Of a DNA stretch of 64,000 bases, positions 46,697 through 54,645 are shown piece by piece. The DNA lies in NCBI GenBank assembly GCA_945952465.1, contig CAMFIB010000001.1, forward strand, positions 372,001 to 436,000. The letters run 5' to 3'. Numbering within the stretch: position 1 is the stretch's first letter; every line of letters starts with the position of its first letter. A program made the translations under genes and the position numbers. Source of the DNA: an uncultured Pseudomonadota bacterium (lineage in GTDB: Bacteria > Pseudomonadota > Gammaproteobacteria > Burkholderiales > Burkholderiaceae_C). A model generated the notes under the pieces. The model made no database searches and was not told the origin of the DNA. It saw only the letters and a list, made by a program, of their open reading frames with translations.

Positions 46697-48853
46697 ATGA
46701 AGAATGCCACCGCCCGCAACCTGCGGCTCAACTCCATCGTGCTGGCGCTGATGGCGGCCAGCGCCGGACCTGCGGCCCTGGCCCAGGTGGCTGCACCGGT
46801 CACTGCCGAGGCCGCCGCCACGGCGCCAACCCTGCCCTCCGTCACCGTGCGCAGCAAGTACGAGCGCGAAGACCTGCCGGTGCGCGCGCCGGGCCACAAG
46901 GCGGCGTCGGGCGCCCGGCTGGGCATTCTGGGAGCCACGTCCATCATGGACGCGCCGGTGCACGTCAATGCCTACACCCGTGAGCTGGCCGAGGACTGGT
47001 CGGCGTTGGCGCTGCAGGATGTGTTGGAAAACGACTCCGCCGTCGTCTTCACCACCAACAAGAACCACCTGCTGCAGAACTTCAACCTGCGCGGGCTGGA
47101 CATGACCGCAATGGACATCGCCACCAACGGCCTGTATGGCATCGCGCCGGCCAACTCGGTGCCGGTCGAGATGTTCGAGCGCATCGAGGTGCTGCGCGGC
47201 CCCAACGTGTTGCTCTCGGGCATGCCGCCGCTGGCCAGCGTGGCCGGCACCGTGAACATGGTGACCAAGCGCGCTCTGGCGCAGCCCATTGCAGACCTGA
47301 CGCTGACCTACGGCACGCAGTCCTACTTCCAGGCCCATGCCGACGTGGGCAAGCGCTTCGGCGACGAGAAGCGCCTGGGGCTGCGCTTCAACGGCGTTTA
47401 CGGCAGCGGGGAACTGGGCGCCAAGGACGAGAAGCAGAGCCGCCGTGTCGGGGCGCTCGCCCTAGACTACCTGGGCGACGGCGCCCGCTTCTCGCTGGAT
47501 CTCTACAGCAGCGTCAACAAGATCCACAACGGCAGCCCCGGCATGTTCAACTTCCTGGGCACCACGGCCATTCCGGGCGTGGGCTACCTGCTGGCGCCGC
47601 CCGAGGGCGACACCAACATGTTCCGCGGCACCCACGGCACCTACGAGAACAGCGGCGCGCTGGCCCGCGCCGAGTTCGACTTCACGCGCGACTGGCAGGG
47701 CTACGTCGCGCTGGGAGGCTCGGAGGCCGAAGGCAAGGGCCTGCTGTTCGGCACCCGCGCGTTCGTGACCGGCGCGGACGGCACCACGCGCGGCGCCATC
47801 TACAACGTGCACACCAAATCCGAGCGCCGCACGGCCGAGGCCGGCGTGATCGGCAAGTTCGACACCGGCGGCGTGCAGCACCGCCTGCAACTGTCGGCCA
47901 ACGTTCTGCGGCACAAGGAAGGCACCTACAACACGCCTTGCAACTACTGCTACACCACCAACATGTACAACCCGGTCAATCCGCCGTTGCCCGCCGCGCC
48001 CACCTTCGGCACGTACACCACGCAAAACGACTTCCGTTCGCTGGCCGTGGCCGACACCATGGGCTTCGCGGGTGAAACGGTCCTGCTGACCTTGGGGGCG
48101 CGCCACCAGACTGTGAAGATGCCGCTGTCCAACTACAGCGAAAGCCGCCTCTCGCCCATGTTGGCCGCCGTCGTGCGCCCCTGGGGCAACGACATCTCGC
48201 TGTTCGGCAACTACACCGAAGGGCTGGAGCCGGGGCAGGTTGTGGGCGTGGGATACACCAACACAGGCACGTCCCTGCCGCCGAAGCAGAGCAAGCAGTT
48301 CGAACTCGGCGCCAAGCTGCAAACCGGCGAGCTCACGCACACCGTCAGCGCCTTCGAGATCAAACGCCCCTCGTTCATCAGCAACAACGGTGCGCCCGTT
48401 CCCACCTTGGTCGGTGACGGCGAGCAGCGCCTGCGCGGCCTGGAGTGGAGCATGTATGGCCAGGTGGCGCAGACGGTGTCTTTGCTGGGCGGCATCACCC
48501 ACATCAACTCCGAGCAGCGCAACACCGGCCGCGACACCTACGGCACGCCCGAATGGCGCGTGCGCATCGGCATGGACTGGCAGACACCCGTGCAGGGCCT
48601 GAAGGTGGGTGGCCGCGTGATCTACACCGGCTCGCAGTGGGTCGATTCCGGCAACAGGCTGCGCCTGCCGTCGTGGAACCGGCTGGACCTGAACGCCAGT
48701 TATGCCACCCAGTTCGGCAGCACGCCCGTGCGCTTCAATGCCAGCGTCGAGAACGTGGCCGACAAGAACTACTGGATCGGCTTGTTCTCCGACGGCTTCG
48801 TGATGCCTGGCGCACCGCGCACCTTCAAGCTGTCGGCAACGGTGTCGTTCTGA
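46697..48853 (+). CDS. TonB-dependent siderophore receptor
   Basis: A 718-residue outer-membrane receptor: signal peptide (about 1-31, AGPAALAQ), a TonB-box-like SVTVRSK, a plug domain (about 75-200, LQNFNLRGLDMTAMDIATNG and IEVLRGPNVLLSG), and a 22-strand barrel ending KLSATVSF with the C-terminal Phe. No STN signalling domain is present, so it is a transporter rather than a transducer. The ligand cannot be deduced. Confidence 0.94.
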   Translation: MKNATARNLRLNSIVLALMAASAGPAALAQVAAPVTAEAAATAPTLPSVTVRSKYEREDLPVRAPGHKAASGARLGILGATSIMDAPVHVNAYTRELAEDWSALALQDVLENDSAVVFTTNKNHLLQNFNLRGLDMTAMDIATNGLYGIAPANSVPVEMFERIEVLRGPNVLLSGMPPLASVAGTVNMVTKRALAQPIADLTLTYGTQSYFQAHADVGKRFGDEKRLGLRFNGVYGSGELGAKDEKQSRRVGALALDYLGDGARFSLDLYSSVNKIHNGSPGMFNFLGTTAIPGVGYLLAPPEGDTNMFRGTHGTYENSGALARAEFDFTRDWQGYVALGGSEAEGKGLLFGTRAFVTGADGTTRGAIYNVHTKSERRTAEAGVIGKFDTGGVQHRLQLSANVLRHKEGTYNTPCNYCYTTNMYNPVNPPLPAAPTFGTYTTQNDFRSLAVADTMGFAGETVLLTLGARHQTVKMPLSNYSESRLSPMLAAVVRPWGNDISLFGNYTEGLEPGQVVGVGYTNTGTSLPPKQSKQFELGAKLQTGELTHTVSAFEIKRPSFISNNGAPVPTLVGDGEQRLRGLEWSMYGQVAQTVSLLGGITHINSEQRNTGRDTYGTPEWRVRIGMDWQTPVQGLKVGGRVIYTGSQWVDSGNRLRLPSWNRLDLNASYATQFGSTPVRFNASVENVADKNYWIGLFSDGFVMPGAPRTFKLSATVSF

Positions 48854-48887
48854 CACTTCCCGGCATGTCATTGACACGCGCAAGCTG

Positions 48888-49163
48888 ATGGGTGTTCCGA
48901 TGTGGATGGGAATCTTGCTGGCGGCGGCCTGCGGCTGGTTTTTGCTGTGCGCCACGCACCGCGCTGACGGGCCGCTGCGGGGGTGGCCCGGCACGCTGAC
49001 GGGGCTGGCGGTGGCGCTGCTGGCCGTTTGGCGGGTACGTGCCGGTGGCATGGCGGTGGAAACGGCCACAGCCCTTGTGCTGGGCGTTGCCATGTTGGCC
49101 GTGCCGTGCTGGAGCTATTGGCAAGCCCGACGCCGCCGCGCGGCACGAAGGGCCCGCTCATGA
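48888..49163 (+). CDS. DUF3325 membrane protein
   Basis: A 91-residue protein with three hydrophobic helices and a basic C terminus (QARRRRAARRARS). It matches the DUF3325 pattern (CGWFLLCATHRADGP), a family typically found between TonB receptors and PepSY genes in iron loci. A start at 48900 is also possible. Overlaps the DUF3649 gene by 4 nt. Confidence 0.82.
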   Translation: MGVPMWMGILLAAACGWFLLCATHRADGPLRGWPGTLTGLAVALLAVWRVRAGGMAVETATALVLGVAMLAVPCWSYWQARRRRAARRARS

Positions 49164-49450
49164 ACCGCGACGGTCGCGGCGAGGCCGCCCCGCGCCACCT
49201 GCTGTTCAAGGGGTTCACTGGCTTTGCGCTGGGTTTGCCGCTGGCGCTGTGGCTCAGTTGGTTGTTGATGTATGGGGGGCTGCTGTCCGGCTTCCTGCCC
49301 GTGCGCGACCAGTTGGCCATGTGGCTGGCGACGCTGCTGTGGGGCGCCGCGCCGTGCGTGGCCTTTCTGGCGCGAAGCCGCGCTCAGTGCCTGGGCGCGT
49401 TCCTGCTGGCCAACACGGGGGCCTTCGCTGCCTGGTGGGTGCTGCAATGA
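49160..49450 (+). CDS. DUF3649 membrane protein
   Basis: A 96-residue protein with three predicted helices (FALGLPLALWLSWLLMYGG; LAMWLATLLWGAAPCVAFL; AFLLANTGAFAAWWVL). The DUF3649 assignment rests on the opening RHLLFKGFTGFALGLPLA and context. Start and stop overlap both neighbours, so it may form a complex with the DUF3325 and PepSY proteins. Confidence 0.8.
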   Translation: MNRDGRGEAAPRHLLFKGFTGFALGLPLALWLSWLLMYGGLLSGFLPVRDQLAMWLATLLWGAAPCVAFLARSRAQCLGAFLLANTGAFAAWWVLQ

Positions 49451-50964
49451 AGGCGGAGACCGTCAAGGATTACCTGGCCGTCCACACCTGGGTCGGCATT
49501 CTGTGCGGGCTGGTGCTGTACGTGGCCTTCTATGCGGGCGCGTTTTCCATGCTCGAAGCCGAGATCACCCGTTGGACGCAGCCGCCCGTGCCTGCATCCA
49601 GCGCGGTGAGCAACGACGGCGACGCGCTGGCCGCCGCCTACCTCGCGGCCCACCCGAAGGCAAAAGGCCGCGTCTACCTGCGCTGGCCCGGCGCCGACAA
49701 CCCCCAGCCCGCGCTTGTGCACATGCCGCGTGGCGAGCCGTCCTCGTGGTGGCAACTGGGCACCGACGGCCAGTTGCAGCGCATGGACAGGCCGCAGGAG
49801 GACGACACCAGCGGCAACTTCGTGGATCACCTGCACCGCAAGGGTGGGTTGCCGCTGCCGCTGGAGGTGGCGGAGCCCGTCATCGGCCTGGTCTCGCTCG
49901 CCTATGCACTGGCGCTGGTGTCGGGCATCGTGGTGTTGCTGCCCTCGCTGGTCAAGGACTTGTTCTACCTGCGCCTGGGCGCCAACCTCAAACGCATGTG
50001 GCTGGACGTGCACAACCTGCTGGGCGTGGCCAGCCTGCCGTTTCACCTGGTCATTGCGCTCAGTGCTGCCGTGTTCGGCCTGCACGACATGGTGTACCTG
50101 GCGCAGGACAAGCTCATCTACCACGACGGCCTGCGCGCCACTGTGGCGCGCGACAGCGTGCCGCCGCCGAAGGTGGCACGCGCCGACTGGCTGCCGCCCA
50201 GCGAAATCCGGCGCCGCGTCGAGGAACAGATGCCCGGCTTCCGGCCGGTGGCCATGGTGTATTCGATGCAGCCCACGGGCGCTCTGGGCTCGGTGGTCGG
50301 CAGCGACGAGCGCAACTTCCAGCGCGGTTCGCGCTTCGGCCTCGCCTACGTGAACCTGGGCACGGGTGAGGTCTACGACCGCAATTACGTGCCCGGCGAG
50401 AGCGGCCGCGCCACCACCACGCTGCTCGTCAGCCTGTTCTCGCTGCACTTCGGCAGCTTCGGGGGCGACCCCGTGCGCATTCTGTACGTGCTGCTGGGTT
50501 TGTCGGGCGCGCTGCTGTTCTACACCGGCAACCTGCTGTGGATCGAGACGCGCACCAAGCGCGCCCGCAGGCTGCCGGACGGCCTTGCGATGGAGCGCCC
50601 GCGCCATGTGCGCATCGTCTCCGCTCTCACCCTGGGCGTGTGCCTCGGCTGCGCCGCTGCCTTGCCTGCCACGCTGGCGCTGGCGCACTGGCTGGCCCCG
50701 GTGCTGGGCGACCTGAACGCGCTGCACCACGGCGCTTACTACGCCATCTTCAGCGCCTGCATCGGCTGGGCCATCTGGCGCGGCACCGAGCGGGCCGCCC
50801 CCGGTCTGCTGGGCTTCACCGCCGCCTGCAACGCACTGGTGCCGCTGGCCGCATTGCTGACGCCCGGCCCCGACGGCGTGCTGCTGGGCGCGCTGTGCAC
50901 GCTGCTGGCGCTGTTCTTCGCCTGGCTGGGCTGGCGGCGCCATACCGCGATGGCCGGCGCATAG
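49447..50964 (+). CDS. PepSY-associated TM protein, putative ferric-siderophore reductase
   Basis: A 505-residue inner-membrane protein of the PepSY_TM class. It starts with the first helix (VHTWVGILCGLVLYVAFYAG), has a large periplasmic region (about 45-145), paired helices with DVHNLLGVASLPFHLVIALS, a PepSY-like segment (LPPSEIRRRVEEQMPGFRP) and a four-helix C-terminal bundle. Members of this class (for example FoxB, PiuB) take part in reductive iron release from siderophores; reductase activity here is inference. Conserved histidines in helices could bind haem. Last gene of the operon. Confidence 0.88.
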   Translation: MKAETVKDYLAVHTWVGILCGLVLYVAFYAGAFSMLEAEITRWTQPPVPASSAVSNDGDALAAAYLAAHPKAKGRVYLRWPGADNPQPALVHMPRGEPSSWWQLGTDGQLQRMDRPQEDDTSGNFVDHLHRKGGLPLPLEVAEPVIGLVSLAYALALVSGIVVLLPSLVKDLFYLRLGANLKRMWLDVHNLLGVASLPFHLVIALSAAVFGLHDMVYLAQDKLIYHDGLRATVARDSVPPPKVARADWLPPSEIRRRVEEQMPGFRPVAMVYSMQPTGALGSVVGSDERNFQRGSRFGLAYVNLGTGEVYDRNYVPGESGRATTTLLVSLFSLHFGSFGGDPVRILYVLLGLSGALLFYTGNLLWIETRTKRARRLPDGLAMERPRHVRIVSALTLGVCLGCAAALPATLALAHWLAPVLGDLNALHHGAYYAIFSACIGWAIWRGTERAAPGLLGFTAACNALVPLAALLTPGPDGVLLGALCTLLALFFAWLGWRRHTAMAGA

Positions 50965-51012
50965 ACCACGTACTTCCCTGAACGCGGGCTGCCCACGTTC
51001 CCGGGGCAGGCC

Positions 51013-51040
51013 AAAAAAAGCCGCATCGCTGCGGCTTTTT
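51013..51040. terminator. Bidirectional terminator after the iron operon
   Basis: AAAAAAAGCCGCA-TCGC-TGCGGCTTTTT. It closes the iron operon (plus) and the small exported-protein gene (minus). Confidence 0.88.
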
Positions 51041-51055
51041 CATGAAGCGGCCGGA

Positions 51056-51427
51056 TCAGCCCGGCTGCTTCGGCGTGCCGTCGGCGTTCGGCTTGGAGGC
51101 ACCCAGGCTGGTCTGGCTGTCGCGTGCGGCGGCGCGGCCTTCCGACTTGCGCGCTTCGGCGGCTGCCTGCCGCTCGGCCAGCGTGGGCTTGGCCACCTTT
51201 TTCGGGTGCAGGGCCTTTTCCTGTTCGGCGGCCACCACGGCCCGCGAGGTGGCGTTGCGCACAATCACCTGGTCGGTGGTGCGCGACTCGCCCGGCAGCA
51301 CCTTGGGCGCCAGGTTCGACTGGTTCACGGTGAGCGTGGCGTCGCGGTCGGGCGAGGCGGGCGCCTGCTGGGCGAAAGCGGAGAGGGACACGAGGCCGAT
51401 GGCGGCGGTCAAAGCGATCTTGTTCAT
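51056..51427 (-). CDS. Small exported protein, unknown function
   Basis: A 123-residue protein with a clear signal peptide (NKIALTAAIGLVSLSAFAQQ) and a mature part of about 103 residues that is charged, Ala/Lys-rich and probably disordered or helical (LHPKKVAKPTLAERQAAAEA). No cysteines or recognisable domain. I do not recognise the family. Confidence 0.7.
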   Translation of the reverse strand: MNKIALTAAIGLVSLSAFAQQAPASPDRDATLTVNQSNLAPKVLPGESRTTDQVIVRNATSRAVVAAEQEKALHPKKVAKPTLAERQAAAEARKSEGRAAARDSQTSLGASKPNADGTPKQPG

Positions 51428-51847
51428 TCGGAATGCCTTTCTGTAGATGCGTGGAGCCCGGCGATGCGGGCACGAAGTTCACTGTAGGGGCGGCCTCGGT
51501 CTGGCGGGATCGGCCGGCACCGAAACGCCTGTAGGAAAAGCGCTGGCGCGGCCGTGGGGTGCCGATGCGCCGGGCCGTGCTGGTGGCACGCCGCGTAGGA
51601 AGCGCCTGACAGCGGTAACGCCCTTGCGACGACGCGGCGGTGGCGCCAGCACCGTCCCCGCCGCGCCGTGCCCTGCTCCAAACTGAAGCCAAGTCCTCGG
51701 GCCGCAGCAACACACCCAGTCCCGATTGGTCTTTGTGCCACTTCCATGGCGGCGTCCGCGCCGCCTTGTGTCCGGGGTGCAGCGCTGCGGACCGGGGCAT
51801 TTCGTGCCTCATCCCTTTCAGCAACCCGAACAACGAAGGAGTTCTGC
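51428..51847. other. 420-bp intergenic region with repeated GTAGGAA motif
   Basis: No convincing gene. GTAGGAAAAGCGCTG (51531-51545) and GTAGGAAGCGCCTG (51595-51608) are two similar motifs 64 bp apart; a shorter TGTAGGGG lies near 51484. They may be promoter or operator sites for the stress-type gene at 51848. GAAGGAG before 51848 is its RBS. Confidence 0.45.
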
Positions 51848-52303
51848 ATGTCCCAGCAATCCAACACCATCAGCACCTTGAACGACCTCATCAAGATCAG
51901 CAAGGACGGTGAATACGGCTTCCGCGCCAGCGCGGAGCACGCCAAGGCGCCGGAGCTGCGCAACCTGTTCGCGCGCCGCGCCGACGAATGCGCCGCCGCC
52001 GCGCAGCAACTGCAGTTGCAGGTGACGCACCTCGGCGGCGAGCCCGACACCGGCGGCAGCGCCACCGGCGCTCTGCACCGTGGCTGGGTCGCCGTGAAAA
52101 GCGCGCTCTCCACGTACACCGACCAGGCCCTGCTGGAAGAATGCGAGCGCGGCGAAGACGCCGCCAAGGACCGTTACGACGAGGCGCTGAAGGAAGCCCT
52201 GCCGGCCGACATCAAGTCGCTGGTGGAACTGCAGCGCCAGGGCGTGCAGCGCAACCACGACCAGATCAAGGCGCTGCGCAACCAGCTCCAGGCCGCGCAC
52301 TGA
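51848..52303 (+). CDS. PA2169-family four-helix-bundle protein (DUF2383)
   Basis: A 151-residue ferritin-like four-helix protein. ISTLNDLIKISKDGEYGFRA opens the DUF2383 domain; ARRADECAAAAQQLQLQV and LLEECERGEDAAKDRYDEAL supply Glu/His/Asp residues at helix positions used for metals in ferritin-like proteins. Members are often general-stress induced. Own RBS and a strong terminator: a monocistronic unit. Confidence 0.88.
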   Translation: MSQQSNTISTLNDLIKISKDGEYGFRASAEHAKAPELRNLFARRADECAAAAQQLQLQVTHLGGEPDTGGSATGALHRGWVAVKSALSTYTDQALLEECERGEDAAKDRYDEALKEALPADIKSLVELQRQGVQRNHDQIKALRNQLQAAH

Positions 52304-52319
52304 CCGTGTCGCCTGCATC

Positions 52320-52356
52320 GGGCGCCGCCGCGGCCATGTCGCGGCGGCGCCTTTTT
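52320..52356 (+). terminator. Intrinsic terminator after the DUF2383 gene
   Basis: A 12-bp GC stem (GGCGCCGCCGCG with CGCGGCGGCGCC) followed by TTTTT. Confidence 0.9.
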
Positions 52357-52370
52357 GCTGGAGCCCTCCG

Positions 52371-52526
52371 ATGAGACTGCCCGCCGTGAACCCGCAGGCG
52401 ATCAAGATCGTCCGCAACCGCTACACGCGCATCCCGGCGCCGCCGTCGATGCGCGACCGCGCCGTGCCCCTTGCCGCGCCCGCCGTCGGTGGCCGCCTCC
52501 CGCGCGGCACGCTACCGGAACAGTGA
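52371..52526 (+). CDS. Possible small protein (51 residues), unknown
   Basis: ATG with GGAG about 9 nt upstream, encoding a basic, proline-rich peptide (RLPAVNPQAIKIVRNRYTRI ... ). It lies just after a terminator, with no clear promoter. Codon use is compatible with coding but the length makes this weak. Confidence 0.3.
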   Translation: MRLPAVNPQAIKIVRNRYTRIPAPPSMRDRAVPLAAPAVGGRLPRGTLPEQ

Positions 52527-52560
52527 GGGCGGCGGCGCGGCCCCTCGGCCACAATGCCGC

Positions 52561-53220
52561 ATGGCCCACCACTTCTCGCAGACCACCGGCCCGCAGCGGC
52601 TGATTTATGGCGCCGCTTCGGGCGTGTTGGCCGCGTGCGCGCCCTGGCCGCTGGAGGCCGGCGCCCGCGCGCTGCTCGGCTGGACGGTGGGGGTGGGCGT
52701 TTTTCTGGTGCTGGCCTGGTGGCTGGCGGTGGAATTCGACCCCGCCCGCACCCGCCAGCGCACGCAGTCGCAAGACGAACCCAGCATCGTGCTGTTCCTC
52801 GTGCTGCTGCTGTCGGTGGGCGCTTCGCTGGCGGCCATTGCCTTCATGCTGCAGCAGGCCAGCGGCATGCAGGCCGGCGAGGCGCGGCTTCGGGTGGCGC
52901 TGGCCCTGCTGGCCCTGGCGGCCTCGTGGCTGTTCATCCACACCATCTTCGCGTTCCGCTACGCGCACCGCTACTACCAGGAAGAAATGCAGAAGGAGGC
53001 CGACGGCCCCGGCCTCAAGTTTCCTGGCGCGCTCGACCCCGATTACTTCGACTTCATGTACCACGCCTACGTGGTCGGCATGACCTCGCAGGTGTCGGAC
53101 GTCAACGTCACCTCGCGCGAGATGCGGCGGCTCACCACCGTGCACAGCGTGCTGTCGTTCGCGTTCAACATGCTGGTGCTGGCGCTGAGCATCAACGTCG
53201 TCGCAGGCTCCTTCCACTGA
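52561..53220 (+). CDS. DUF1345 membrane protein
   Basis: A 219-residue inner-membrane protein with about five helices and the DUF1345 core (ASWLFIHTIFAFRYAHRYYQ, DFMYHAYVVGMTSQVSDVNV, HSVLSFAFNMLVLALSINV). Function unknown. CACAAT (52550-52555) ends 5 nt before the ATG, so a leaderless mRNA is likely. Its 3' end overlaps the convergent EamA gene by 29 bp. Confidence 0.9.
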   Translation: MAHHFSQTTGPQRLIYGAASGVLAACAPWPLEAGARALLGWTVGVGVFLVLAWWLAVEFDPARTRQRTQSQDEPSIVLFLVLLLSVGASLAAIAFMLQQASGMQAGEARLRVALALLALAASWLFIHTIFAFRYAHRYYQEEMQKEADGPGLKFPGALDPDYFDFMYHAYVVGMTSQVSDVNVTSREMRRLTTVHSVLSFAFNMLVLALSINVVAGSFH

Positions 53221-54094
53221 CCACGCCGGTGGCCAGCGCCGTGCCCAGCACGACGACCGCCGCGCACAGCAGCATCCACGGCGTGACCGGCTCGCCAAGG
53301 AACAGCCAGCCGAAGGCCAGCGCGAACACCGGAATGACGAAGGTCACCGTCAGCGCCTTGGCCGGGCCGGCCTTGCCGATCAGCCGGAAGTACAGGATGA
53401 AGGCCACGCCCGTGCACAGGCAGCCCACCGCCAGCAGCGCCAGCCAGGCGTGCAGGTCTGGCGGCGCGGCCGGCCAGGTGGTGGCGGCGGCGGGCGCCAG
53501 CATCAGCGCCGCGCCGATCTGGCTGCCGGTGGCCACCGCCAGCGGCGACACGCCGGCCATGCGCTGGCGCGCGTGGTTGGCCGCCAGGCCGTAGCTGCAG
53601 GCCGACACCAGGCAGGCGCCTATCGCCAGCAGCAGCGCCGGCACCGTGGCGCCGGGCCGTGGCCGGGCGCCGTCTCCGGCCAGCATCGCCACGCCCACGA
53701 AGCCGATCAGCAGCCCCGCGATGCGCCAGCGGTCGGGCCGCTCGCCCAGCCAGGCCCAGGCGATCAGCGCGCCGAACATGGGCGAGGTCGCGTTCAGGAT
53801 GGCGGTCAGGCCGGTCGGCACGGTCTGCAGCGCGTAGGCGTAGCAGGCGAAGGGCACGACCGAGTTCAGCACCCCGACCACCAGCAACTGCCGCCAGTGC
53901 CGCCGCAGCTCCGGCCCGCCGCGCCGCCACACCAGCAGGGGCAGCAGGAACAGCGCCGCCACCGTGACGCGCACCGCGGCGGTGGGAAAGGCGCCGAACT
54001 GCAGCGCGCCAACGCGCATGAACAGGAACGAAGCGCCCCAGATGGCCGCCAGCAGCAGGAACTCGGCCGCCCAGCCGCCTTCGCGTTCGCTCAC
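53192..54094 (-). CDS. EamA/DMT-family transporter
   Basis: A 300-residue inner-membrane protein with ten helices in two EamA repeats (FLLLAAIWGASFLFMRVGAL; AWLALLAVGCLCTGVAFILY). Drug/metabolite exporter; substrate unknown. The GTG start overlaps the ogt stop (GTGA), so it is coupled to ogt; there is no obvious functional link to repair. Confidence 0.9.
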   Translation of the reverse strand: MSEREGGWAAEFLLLAAIWGASFLFMRVGALQFGAFPTAAVRVTVAALFLLPLLVWRRGGPELRRHWRQLLVVGVLNSVVPFACYAYALQTVPTGLTAILNATSPMFGALIAWAWLGERPDRWRIAGLLIGFVGVAMLAGDGARPRPGATVPALLLAIGACLVSACSYGLAANHARQRMAGVSPLAVATGSQIGAALMLAPAAATTWPAAPPDLHAWLALLAVGCLCTGVAFILYFRLIGKAGPAKALTVTFVIPVFALAFGWLFLGEPVTPWMLLCAAVVVLGTALATGVVSGRSLRRR

Positions 54095-54588
54095 AGCACC
54101 CCTTCCAGTTGCAGCAGCGCGGTCTTGCGGTGCAGGCCGCCGGCGTAGCCGGTGAGGCTGCCGCTGCTGCCCACCACGCGGTGGCAGGGCACGATGAGGC
54201 TCAAGGGGTTGCGGCCCACCGCCGCGCCGGTGGCGCGCACCGCCTGCGGCCGGCCGACCTGCCGGCTCACGGCGCCGTAGCTGGTGGTGCCGCCCCACGG
54301 AATGGCCAGCAGCGCGCGCCACACGTCTTGCTGGAACGCCGTGCCGCTGCCCAGGTCGAGCGGCAGGTCGGCCGGGTAGGGCTGGCCGGCGAAGTAGGCG
54401 CGGGTGTCGTCGGCGGCGCGGCGCAGCAGCGGGTGCGCGGGCGCTTCGCGCCACAGATGCCAGTCGGGCAGGTGGCGCTGCTCGTCGCGGAACCACAGGC
54501 CGCACAGGCCGGCGTCTGTCGCGCCGAGGACGATGGCGCCCAGCGGGCTGTCGATGGTCGTTTTGACGGTTTCTGCGGAAAATTTCAT
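54091..54588 (-). CDS. ogt: Methylated-DNA--protein-cysteine methyltransferase
   Basis: Suicide repair of O6-methylguanine. The 165-residue protein has the active-site motif PCHRVV (about 133-138) and the DNA-recognition helix YGAVSRQVGRPQAVRATGAA. It is directly downstream of the Ada-AlkA fusion gene (12-bp gap) on the same strand. Together they cover phosphotriester, N-alkyl and O-alkyl damage. Confidence 0.96.
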   Translation of the reverse strand: MKFSAETVKTTIDSPLGAIVLGATDAGLCGLWFRDEQRHLPDWHLWREAPAHPLLRRAADDTRAYFAGQPYPADLPLDLGSGTAFQQDVWRALLAIPWGGTTSYGAVSRQVGRPQAVRATGAAVGRNPLSLIVPCHRVVGSSGSLTGYAGGLHRKTALLQLEGVL

Positions 54589-54591
54589 GTC

Positions 54592-54645
54592 AAATCACCT
54601 TCAAGTCAGCGCCGGCTGGTGCTTGTTTGCTATCAATTCAGGAGT
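54592..54645 (+). repeat. Dispersed repeat copy 7, between ogt and alkA
   Basis: TCAAGTCAGCGCCGGCTGGT, then GCTTGTTT and half-matched hairpin GCTATCAATTCAGGAGT (54629-54645). The alkA stop and its last 13 or so codons are inside it. Confidence 0.6.
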
